A stretch of DNA of 48,825 nucleotides, from contig CAYQMI010000013.1 in the NCBI GenBank assembly GCA_964418575.1, forward strand, positions 1-48,825, written 5' to 3'. The notes beneath the pieces were generated by a model that saw nothing but the letters and a program-made list of their open reading frames with translations, was not told the DNA's origin and did not search any database. Each line of letters starts with the position of its first letter. Position 1 is the first letter of the stretch. The DNA comes from Glaciecola sp964418575. GTDB lineage: Bacteria; Pseudomonadota; Gammaproteobacteria; Enterobacterales; Alteromonadaceae. Positions 24,601-33,200 of the stretch are shown in pieces. Position numbers and translations under genes: made by a program.

Positions 24601-25482
24601 GTGAAGCTGTTAATTATAAGCGGGCGTTCTGGCTCTGGAAAATCTATAGCATTACGCTCTCTCGAAGACCTCGGTTATTATTGCGTAGATAACATCCCGG
24701 TAAACTTACTCCCTACCCTGACCCACGCACTTGCCGATGAGCATGAATTAGTTGCAGTAAGTATTGACGTGAGAAACATGCCCAAAGCGGAGCAGGAAGT
24801 ATCGGAGATACTAGAGTACCTGCCGGAATTTTGGGATATCACCATTATATTTTTAGACGCAAGCGACGATGTATTAATTAAGCGCTATAGCGAAACACGT
24901 CGTCTACACCCATTATTTAAACTTTCAAACTCCCTTACTGATGCAATAAACGCCGAACGAGAAATATTGGTTCCAGTAGCTGAAAAAGCCGACTTAAACA
25001 TCAATACCGACCAACTATCTGTGCACGATTTAGCAGAACTTATCCGTGAGCGAGTCCTCGGTAAGAAAAGCACTGACCTTGTGATTTTATTCGAGTCCTT
25101 TGGTTTCAAATACGGCATTCCAAAAGATGCAGACTATGTCTTTGACGTACGCTTTTTGCCCAACCCTCATTGGGACCCAGACTTACGCCCGCTCACTGGT
25201 TTAGACGGCCCTGTTGAAGTGTTTTTAGCAGGTCAGCCTCTGGTCATGAAGTTTATTTGGCAAGTACAAAACTTAATTACAACTTGGTTACCCCATTTAG
25301 AAAGAAATAATCGCAGCTACGTAACTATTGCGATCGGATGCACCGGTGGACAACATCGCAGCGTATATGTTGCGCAAGCGCTCTCTGAAACATTTAAAGC
25401 CACCCACGGCGATGTGCAAGTTAAGCATCGAGAACTAAAAAAAATCAAGCAAGAAGCTGAGAAAACTAGCGCTAATGACTGA
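24601..25482 (+). CDS. rapZ: RNase adapter protein RapZ
   Basis: The protein is 293 residues with a P-loop GRSGSGKS at residues 8-15. The C-terminal domain contains VTIAIGCTGGQHRSVYVAQ, which binds RNA and glucosamine-6-phosphate in E. coli RapZ. It recruits RNase E to the sRNA GlmZ to tune GlmS; whether GlmY/GlmZ exist in this organism cannot be judged here. The GTG start at 24601 is preceded by GGAG (24591-24594). It overlaps the npr start by 8 bases. Confidence 0.95.
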   Translation: MKLLIISGRSGSGKSIALRSLEDLGYYCVDNIPVNLLPTLTHALADEHELVAVSIDVRNMPKAEQEVSEILEYLPEFWDITIIFLDASDDVLIKRYSETRRLHPLFKLSNSLTDAINAEREILVPVAEKADLNINTDQLSVHDLAELIRERVLGKKSTDLVILFESFGFKYGIPKDADYVFDVRFLPNPHWDPDLRPLTGLDGPVEVFLAGQPLVMKFIWQVQNLITTWLPHLERNNRSYVTIAIGCTGGQHRSVYVAQALSETFKATHGDVQVKHRELKKIKQEAEKTSAND

Positions 25483-25759
25483 ATCTCATTCAATAACTCG
25501 CATGCTAACCATCACCAATAAGCTAGGTCTGCACGCACGTGCAGCAACTAAGCTGGTGCAGCTAGCGAATCAGTTCGACGCAGATATTGAATTAACCCAG
25601 GGCGATAACAAAGCGCCAGCTAACAGCGTGCTCGCTTTAATGATGCTTGAAAGCGGCCAAGGTAGAACGGTTGAAGTAAACTGCCGCGGGAAAGATGCAG
25701 AAGCGGCGATGATGGCTATAAGCGAATTAATCGAAAATAAATTCGACGAGTCTGAATAG
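25475..25759 (+). CDS. npr: Phosphocarrier protein NPr (HPr-like)
   Basis: At 94 residues, this HPr-family protein carries the phosphorylation site His20 in KLGLHARAATKLV. The conserved region near PANSVLALMMLESGQGR is in the position of the HPr regulatory-serine loop. It passes phosphate from PtsP to PtsN. It overlaps the end of rapZ and closes the cluster. Confidence 0.95.
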   Translation: MTESHSITRMLTITNKLGLHARAATKLVQLANQFDADIELTQGDNKAPANSVLALMMLESGQGRTVEVNCRGKDAEAAMMAISELIENKFDESE

Positions 25760-25860
25760 TTTCTATACCAACGCTGACATTTTCATCTTTCAAACAAACT
25801 TCATAAAAATCAAGTATTCATATTCCATCTTGGTGCTACAATAGATTTCATGTTCTTATT

Positions 25861-25874
25861 GTAAAGTTCTTTAC
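25861..25874. repeat. Short perfect inverted repeat upstream of mgtE
   Basis: GTAAAGTTCTTTAC is two exact 6-base arms around a 2-base centre, 27 bases before the mgtE start codon. The centre is too tight for an RNA hairpin loop of full stem length, so a protein operator would be the more natural reading. It may also be chance. Confidence 0.3.
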
Positions 25875-25900
25875 TTAAGTGCGCACATCTCGGAGTAGAC

Positions 25901-27259
25901 ATGCCTGAAGCAGCAGAGCTAAACAACACCCAACAGAGACTTAACTCGGTTAGCCGGTCGTTAAGTGCTGGTGCGTTTGTGCGCGTGCGAAAATTGCTGC
26001 TCGATTTACCCGCAAGTGACGTAGCTTTACTGCTTGAATCTTCACCAACCAAAACCCGTGATGAACTTTGGCGTTTACTTGATGCTGATTTTCATGGTGA
26101 TGTATTAGAAGAGCTGTCTGAAGACGTACGTAACGGCATTATTACTAAAATGATGCCAGCGAATGTAGTTGATGCTTTGGAGGAGATGGACACCGACGAC
26201 CTCGCAGAAACCCTCAGCAGCCTGCCCGACGACGTATTACAAAGCATTCTTAAGTCAATGGATGCGCAAGACCGCTTAAGAGCGGAAAAAGCCTTATCCT
26301 ACGGCGAGGAAACCGCCGGCTTTATCATGAACACCGACACTATAACACTGCGCCCCGACGTGAGTGTGGATGTGGTGCTTCGTTATTTGCGACTGCGAAC
26401 TGAGTTACCTGAAAATACAGATACGCTTTATGTAGTTAACCGCAATGACATCCTCAGAGGTACGGTTTCATTAGCAACATTGCTAACTGCAAGCCCAGAT
26501 ATTTCAGTTGCCGAAATCATGGATGACGAACCAGTCGCCCTTACCGACGATATGCCTGACGATGAGGTTGCGAGCATGTTTGAACGCTACAACTGGCTCT
26601 CTGCGCCGGTTGTAGACAGAGACTACAAACTAGTCGGACGAATTACCATTGATGACGTCGTCGACATAATACGTGAGGATGCTGAGCACTCTATGATGAG
26701 TATGGCAGGTCTCGATGACGAAGAGGATACCTTCGCGCCAGTTGGTCAAAGTACTAAACGGCGCTCTGTATGGTTGGGCGTAAATTTAGTAACAGCCTTA
26801 TTGGCTGCCGCAGTTAGCGATATGTTTGAAGCAACACTTAGTCAACTGGCGGTACTTGCTATTTTGAACACCATCGTGCCGAGTATGGGTGGGGTTGCCG
26901 GTAATCAAACCTTAACTTTAGTTATACGAGGAATGGCATTAGGTCATGTGACCGGCAGTAACTCAGTATGGCTTGTGCGCAAAGAGCTCGCTATTGGCTT
27001 TTTTAACGGCATGATATGGGCAATTCTTATTGCAGGGGTTATAGCATTATGGAAGCAAGACTATATGCTCGGTGGCGTTATTGCTTTTGCAATGATGATG
27101 AATATGCTCGCTGCTGGCCTAGCTGGTGCTACTTTGCCAATTATTATGAAAAGACTAAAAATTGACCCTGCGCTTGCCGGTAGCGTTATTCTTACCACTA
27201 TCACCGACGTCGTCGGTATATTCGCATTTTTAGGGACCGCAACCCTGTTTTTACTATAA
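25901..27259 (+). CDS. mgtE: Magnesium transporter MgtE
   Basis: This 452-residue protein has the MgtE layout. An N-terminal superhelical domain (about 1-130) with the ALEEMDTDDLAETLSSLPDD pattern is followed by tandem CBS domains (about 135-260), a linker helix and five transmembrane helices (about 285-450). The pore-lining region PSMGGVAGNQTLTLVIRG is present. The acidic N-terminal and CBS interfaces sense cytoplasmic Mg2+ in the family. CGGAGTAGAC precedes the ATG. It is convergent with arcB. Confidence 0.96.
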   Translation: MPEAAELNNTQQRLNSVSRSLSAGAFVRVRKLLLDLPASDVALLLESSPTKTRDELWRLLDADFHGDVLEELSEDVRNGIITKMMPANVVDALEEMDTDDLAETLSSLPDDVLQSILKSMDAQDRLRAEKALSYGEETAGFIMNTDTITLRPDVSVDVVLRYLRLRTELPENTDTLYVVNRNDILRGTVSLATLLTASPDISVAEIMDDEPVALTDDMPDDEVASMFERYNWLSAPVVDRDYKLVGRITIDDVVDIIREDAEHSMMSMAGLDDEEDTFAPVGQSTKRRSVWLGVNLVTALLAAAVSDMFEATLSQLAVLAILNTIVPSMGGVAGNQTLTLVIRGMALGHVTGSNSVWLVRKELAIGFFNGMIWAILIAGVIALWKQDYMLGGVIAFAMMMNMLAAGLAGATLPIIMKRLKIDPALAGSVILTTITDVVGIFAFLGTATLFLL

Positions 27260-27295
27260 TCCCTTTCTAATCGCGTGCAAGCGCCTTAATACGAA

Positions 27296-29656
27296 CTAGT
27301 CATCTATCTCATTTTCTCTTAGCCATTGCTCTAATGCAGGTACATCTTGCTCTAAAGACATTTCTAGCTGCTCCATCCACTCATGAACGTTTTCCCACCA
27401 AGCTGGGTGATCGCCTTGCTGAATTTGATTGGCTGAAGCCTGCACCCGCGATAAACCAACCGAACCTGCGGCACCTTTAATTTTATGAGCTTGAGAACAC
27501 ACTTCATCTTTATCTTGTGCTGCAAGTGCGACTTTCATTTCTTCAACGTACTCTGGAATTTTTTCTTTAAAGACCGTGAGGCTGGCCTTCACCATAGAGT
27601 CTCCTATAGTCTCAACTAGCATGTTAAGCATCTCAGAATCGAGCACATTCGGCGCTTCTTTTTGAATCTTCACAACCTCTTCCTTTTCTTGGGTCAAAGT
27701 AATAGCCTGACTATCTGCGCGAGCAAAAAGCTCGTTGAATACTTGAATAACACGGCTCTTTTTAATTGGCTTGGCAATAATGTCATCCATGCCATTTTGC
27801 AAATATTCTTCGCGCTTTTTAATTACATTGGCGGTCAGCGCCACAATAGGGGTTTGCAGCACAAGGTCTTCTTCTAGCAAGGTTCTTGCTACGTCAAAAC
27901 CCGTCATATCAGGTAGTTGAATATCCAAAAGAATCAAATCAAAAGACTGCGCTCTTACCATGTCGATAGCGGCTTGACCGGTCATAGCAACACTCACTTT
28001 TTGCCCTAACTTTTCAAGCAAAGCCTTAGCAACCATAACATTTAGTTCAATATCTTCTACCAGAAGAATATTAAGACCCTTAACTTGCAGCTCTTCCATA
28101 ATGACCCGGGCATCCGAGACCTGAACAGGCAATGTAATCTCAAAGCATGTTCCTTTATTTATCTCGGAGTTAACTTGGATGTTTCCACCCATTTTATCCA
28201 CCATTTGTTTACAAATAGCTAAGCCAATCCCAGTGCCTGTTGCGGATTGGAAGTCATCGCGCTGAACCTGATAATACATTGCGAAGATTTTATCTAGCTC
28301 TTTTTTCGGGATACCGATGCCGGTGTCTTGAATAGTAAAGTGAATTTCTGATGATGTTTCACTGATTTTTGTAGCCGACATCGTTAACGACACTGAACCT
28401 TTAAGCGTAAATTTAACCGCATTGAAGAGCATATTCCAAAGCACTTGGCGCAGCCTCGTGCCATCGGCTTCAAAGGCCGCAGGTACTGGCTCCACAATGT
28501 TATAGTTAAATTTGAGTCCTTTGTCTGCGGCGAGTAGTCGAATAATGCTCGCTATTTCATTAACAAACGCGGTAGTTGAAACGGTTTTTAGTTGGATCTC
28601 AACTTTATCTCTGTCAAGTTTATCTAAATCAATAATGTCATTGAAAATGTTACCAAGCGTAATCGCACTCGCATAGATGGTGCTTACCCACTCAAACTGC
28701 TCCGTACTGAGCTGAGTATCTCTGAGCATGCGGCTTAAACCAACAATACCATTGAGAGGTGTTCTAAGCTCATGAGAAATGGTCGCTATAAACTTAGTTT
28801 TATCTTTGCTCGCCTGTTCAATTGCTACCTGAGATTGCTTACGTTCAGTCATGTCTCGACCAAAAGCCAATAAACCCAGACGATGACCATCGTTGTCGTA
28901 AAACGGTACTTTCTGCATCTCAAAGAAGCGCTTTCGGCCGTCGGCAAACTTCAACCACAGTTCCTCAGTAATTGAAGTGTTTCGTTCCAATACCTCGTGA
29001 TCTGAAGCTGCTACCTGACGAGCAAGCTCTTCATCGTATACTTCATGAGGTGTTAAGCCTAAAAGTTCATCTTCGGTCTTGCCTACTAGTTGCTCAGCTA
29101 CTTTATTACAACCTGCAAACTTGCCCTCTTCATTACGGTAGTAAATTAAATCTGGGGATGCGTCGATGATTGAGCGAGTAAGCGTAGATAGCCGGCGCGC
29201 CTGTAATTCTTGTTCAGATTTCTCTTTGATTTGTCTTTCGAGCTCTGAAAACATCTTCTCGCGCTCGAGCTGCGCACTTTTTCTTTGCTCTATCTCATAA
29301 TTGAGTTGGCGGATATTGTTTTGTAACTCTCGGTTAAGAATAACGTCGTGGCGACGCAAGCGCTCAAGCTGTGATACCGCTTCTTCTAAATTTATTCTAG
29401 AGTGCTCTAGTTGTTTAACAAGCTCACTGAAAAAGTAAAGCACCCATGGCGCACTGATTAAAGTGAGTACTACCGCGCTGATAAAATCATCTACTTCAAT
29501 TTCACTGCCCATACCCGCACGGATGACGTAGGAACCTAAAAGCGTAAATAGCAAAGTAAAAATAACAAACAATACGCTGACTTTTAAGGTGCCAACCTTA
29601 TCAACAAATTGAGCAAACTTGATGGCCCAAGATTCCGGAAGCGTCTTTAACTGCAT
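27296..29656 (-). CDS. arcB: Aerobic respiration control sensor kinase ArcB
   Basis: The protein is about 786 residues with the full ArcB tripartite layout. In order: two N-terminal transmembrane helices, a coiled-coil linker, a PAS domain (SIIDASPDLIYYRNEEGKF), HisKA with His295 (SHELRTPLNGIVGLSR), HATPase (DTGIGIP, GTGIGLAI), a receiver with Asp578 (LLDIQLPDMTG) and an HPt with His724 (AHKIKGAAGSVG). It senses quinone redox state and phosphorylates ArcA. The frame is open to a TTG at 29701, but the ATG at 29656 fits the family N terminus; neither has a clear ribosome site. Proximity to gltB is shared with E. coli. Confidence 0.95.
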   Translation of the reverse strand: MQLKTLPESWAIKFAQFVDKVGTLKVSVLFVIFTLLFTLLGSYVIRAGMGSEIEVDDFISAVVLTLISAPWVLYFFSELVKQLEHSRINLEEAVSQLERLRRHDVILNRELQNNIRQLNYEIEQRKSAQLEREKMFSELERQIKEKSEQELQARRLSTLTRSIIDASPDLIYYRNEEGKFAGCNKVAEQLVGKTEDELLGLTPHEVYDEELARQVAASDHEVLERNTSITEELWLKFADGRKRFFEMQKVPFYDNDGHRLGLLAFGRDMTERKQSQVAIEQASKDKTKFIATISHELRTPLNGIVGLSRMLRDTQLSTEQFEWVSTIYASAITLGNIFNDIIDLDKLDRDKVEIQLKTVSTTAFVNEIASIIRLLAADKGLKFNYNIVEPVPAAFEADGTRLRQVLWNMLFNAVKFTLKGSVSLTMSATKISETSSEIHFTIQDTGIGIPKKELDKIFAMYYQVQRDDFQSATGTGIGLAICKQMVDKMGGNIQVNSEINKGTCFEITLPVQVSDARVIMEELQVKGLNILLVEDIELNVMVAKALLEKLGQKVSVAMTGQAAIDMVRAQSFDLILLDIQLPDMTGFDVARTLLEEDLVLQTPIVALTANVIKKREEYLQNGMDDIIAKPIKKSRVIQVFNELFARADSQAITLTQEKEEVVKIQKEAPNVLDSEMLNMLVETIGDSMVKASLTVFKEKIPEYVEEMKVALAAQDKDEVCSQAHKIKGAAGSVGLSRVQASANQIQQGDHPAWWENVHEWMEQLEMSLEQDVPALEQWLRENEIDD

Positions 29657-29812
29657 AAGGTAATATCGAAGGTATAGATAATAGTGCTGGCATACTATCA
29701 AGATTTACCTACTCAGGGTAGTCAAGAACATTTTGATAAGCAGAAAGGCTGTGCAAACTTGCAAAACAACAAGACCTCTCACAAAGGCATCTTTACAAAT
29801 AGATAATTATGC

Positions 29813-29891
29813 GGTGTACCCTGCATTTTATTGCGGGTGGCAGACACCATGAGATAGTTGTATTTACAACTAAAATTTACATGGCACCCGC
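29813..29891 (+). repeat. Nested, partly mutually exclusive inverted repeats (candidate structured leader or operator)
   Basis: One structure pairs GCGGGTG (29833-29839) plus CCATG (29847-29851) with the contiguous CATGG-CACCCGC (29880-29891). It encloses a perfect hairpin AGTTGT-ATTT-ACAACT (29856-29871); in total 18 base pairs, with one 7-base bulge and an internal loop. A second structure pairs GGTGT (29813-29817) with ACACC (29844-29848) and ACCC-GCA (29818-29825, one bulged T) with TGCGGGT (29832-29838). The two share the GCGGGT and ACACC strands, so they cannot form together. This resembles a switch, but its function and even its transcription are unknown. Confidence 0.5.
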
Positions 29892-29897
29892 CTTGTA
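29882..29897 (+). promoter_or_regulatory. Sigma-54-like -24/-12 sequence facing gltB
   Basis: TGGCAC, a 5-base spacer and TTGTA match the sigma-54 pattern TGGCACG-N4-TTGCW in spacing and in the -24 element, but the -12 GC is GT here. It faces gltB, a nitrogen-assimilation gene, about 325 bases upstream of the start codon. It overlaps the right arm of the inverted repeat. A low-confidence prediction. Confidence 0.3.
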
Positions 29898-30222
29898 ATT
29901 AAACATATACAACAGCTACAACATTTTTAATGAAAAATAAATAGTATAAATTTCATGATCTTAGGTAGTATTTATTTAATGAATGTTAATATTGCTCACA
30001 GTGATAATTGATTTCTGCAAGGGAAATAGGTATTTTCTACGACCCGCTTAGTAAATTGCATAAAAATTCGATACGAATTCGTATCCACAAGACCGCAAAC
30101 TAACGACATAATAAGAATAAAAATAATATAAAAAGGTCTGCGTAAGCTGACCATGAAATTACAATGTTTGCGATATAACAAACACGTGTGCGATGCACCG
30201 TTGATGCGTGAAGGAGTGTTAA

Positions 30223-33200
30223 ATGGGTTTGTATCATGTAACCGATTCTAAAGATAACTGTGGCTTTGGCCTCATTGCACATATTAAAGGCGAACCAAGC
30301 CACAACTTAGTAAAGACCGCAATTGAAGGTCTAGACCGTATGCAGCATCGAGGTGGGGTTGCCGCTGATGGGAAAACCGGTGACGGCTGTGGTTTATTGC
30401 TTCAAAAGCCCGATTCCTTTTTCAAAAAAGTGGCAAGTGAACGCAACTGGACCCTGAATGCTAACTATGCGGTTGGCATGGTATTCCTTAGTCGCGATCC
30501 TATTAAAGCCAGTTCTGCTCGTAATTTATTAAACCAAGAACTTGAAAAAGAAATGTTATCGGTTGTTGGCTGGCGTGAAGTACCCGTCGACGAGAGCGTA
30601 TTAGGTGACTTGGCTAAAACTGGCGTGCCGCAAATAGAACAAATATTTGTAAATGCACCAAGTGGATGGTCGCCACCAGATGTTGAGCGCAGGCTATACA
30701 TGGCAAGACGCAGAGCGGAAAAAACACTACTTGAAGACGAAGAGTTTTACGTAGCGTGTTTGTCTGCCTTTGTAACTATTTATAAAGGCTTGGTAATGCC
30801 CAAAGATTTACCTGCCTTTTACCTTGACCTTGCAGACCCAGATTTACAAAGCTCAATTTGTGTATTTCACCAGCGTTTTTCAACCAACACCTTACCTAAG
30901 TGGCCACTTGCACAGCCCTTCAGATTTTTAGCCCACAATGGCGAAATTAATACGATAAAAGGTAACCGAGATTGGGCTATAGCGCGCACAAACAAATTTG
31001 CCACGCCACTTATTCCTGATTTACGTGATGCAGCGCCCTTTGTTAATTTAACAGGCTCTGACTCAAGCTCCCTAGACAACATGCTTGAGCTATTTTTAGC
31101 TGGTGGCATGGACTTGTTCAGAGCAATGCGCTTGCTTGTGCCGCCTGCATATCAAAACAATAAAACCATGGACCCTAATCTTCGAGCATTCTATGAGTTT
31201 AACTCTATGCACATGGAGCCATGGGATGGTCCGGCAGGTATCGTGATGACCAACGGTCGACATGTAGCGTGTAATCTAGATAGAAACGGACTGCGTCCAG
31301 CGCGCTACGTGATCACAAAGGACGAACTGATTACATTGGCTTCCGAAATCGGCATCTGGGATTATCGCCAAGAGGATGTGCTTGAAAAAGGACGTGTTGG
31401 GCCAGGTGAAATGCTTGCGGTTGACACGCATACGGGCAAAATATGGCGCTCTAACGAAATTGATGAAGATTTAAAGTCGCGCCATCCATATGCCGAGTGG
31501 ATAACCTCACATATAAAACGTTTAACACCAATCGAACATGTTGATGCCTCTCAAATTGGCGTACGTGCTTATGACGATGCGCAAATGGCGGTATATCACA
31601 AACTGTTTAACTACAGTTACGAAGAAATTCAGCAAGTTGTGAAGGTCCTCGCCAAAGATGGACAAGAGGCAGTTGGCTCAATGGGTGATGATACACCTAT
31701 GGCTGTTATGTCATCAAAAAATCGTACTTTATACGATTTCTTCCGACAGCAGTTTGCACAAGTTACCAATCCACCAATAGACTCTCTAAGAGAGAATCAT
31801 GTGATGTCATTGGCTACTTGCATAGGGCGCGAACAAAATGTGTTTAATGAAACTAGCGGATATGCTCACCGCGTGCTTTTTGAATCACCCGTATTAACCT
31901 ATACCGATTTAAAACAGCTAAGAGAATATGACTCGAAGTTTTATCATTATGAAAAAATAGACATTAACTATGAGCTATCAGAAGGCCTAGAAGCAGCCAT
32001 CGTAAGGGTTTGCGATACCGTTGAAAGCGCCGTAAAAGAAAAGAACGCTGCTTTTGTCATTTTAAGTGACCGCAACATCACCAAAGACAAGCTTCCTATC
32101 CCAGCAGCAATGGCTGTAGGTGCAGTGCAGCGCAGACTAATTGAAACACAACTGCGTTGTGACGCTAACATTGTGATTGAAACCGCCTCCGCGCGCGATC
32201 CCCATCACTTTGCTGTATTGATTGGTCTGGGCGCAACTGCAGTTTATCCATTCTTAGCGTATGAAACAGTAGAACAATTGGTGCAGCAAAAAGAACTCGA
32301 TATTGCTCCGCTTGATGCCATGTTGAACTACCGCAAGGGCATTAATAAAGGCCTCTACAAAATTATGTCTAAGATGGGCATAAGCACCATTGCAAGCTAT
32401 CGAAGTTCTAAACTTTTTGAGGCCATTGGTATTAATGACAGCGTCACTGAGTTGTGCTTTAAGGGCATCCCGAGCAGAGTTCAAGGTGCAAGCTTTGAAG
32501 ACTTTGAGCAGGATGTTGTAAATGCCGCACGCATCGCATGGTTAAAGCGCAAAACTATTTCACATGGCGGTCTACTCAAATACGTACACGATGGCGAGTA
32601 TCATGCATACAATCCTGATGTAGTCAGGAGCTTGCAACAAGCGGTTGTGAGCGGTGAATACAGTGATTATCAAGTATTCTCAAACTTGGTTAATGGACGT
32701 AATCCAAGCCATTTGCGCGACTTGATGGGGCTTAAGTCAGATTTACCGCCAATTGATATCGATGACGTTGAGCCTGCAGAGAGTCTCTTTCCACGCTTTG
32801 ATACCGCAGCAATGTCTATCGGCGCATTGAGCCCTGAAGCTCACGAAGCCCTTGCGATTGCAATGAATCGACTTGGGGGACAATCAAATTCAGGGGAAGG
32901 CGGAGAAGATCCTAAACGCTTTAATACTGAAAAGAACTCTAAAATCAAGCAAGTTGCCTCTGGGAGATTTGGTGTAACACCTCACTATTTGATGAATGCA
33001 AACGTCATTCAAATAAAAGTAGCGCAGGGCGCTAAGCCTGGCGAAGGTGGGCAGTTACCAGGCGATAAAGTTAATAAATATATCGCAGAGCTACGCTTTT
33101 CAGTGCCTGGTGTTACCTTAATATCACCGCCTCCTCATCACGATATATATTCAATTGAAGATTTGGCGCAACTAATTTTTGACTTAAAACAAGTTAATCC

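Larger units (their letters stand above)
29657..30222. other. Long non-coding region between arcB and gltB
   Basis: About 520-570 bases lie between the divergent arcB and gltB genes. The region is AT-rich and holds no credible reading frame. It contains the nested inverted repeats at 29813-29891, a sigma-54-like sequence at 29882-29897, and a TATAAC -10-like box near 30172 without an evident -35. The gltB ribosome site is GAAGGAG just before the ATG. Confidence 0.7.

Noticed and set aside
29996..30303. Two short minus-strand frames upstream of gltB
   Set aside because: Both lack a ribosome site and have AT-driven, low-information translations; one runs into gltB.
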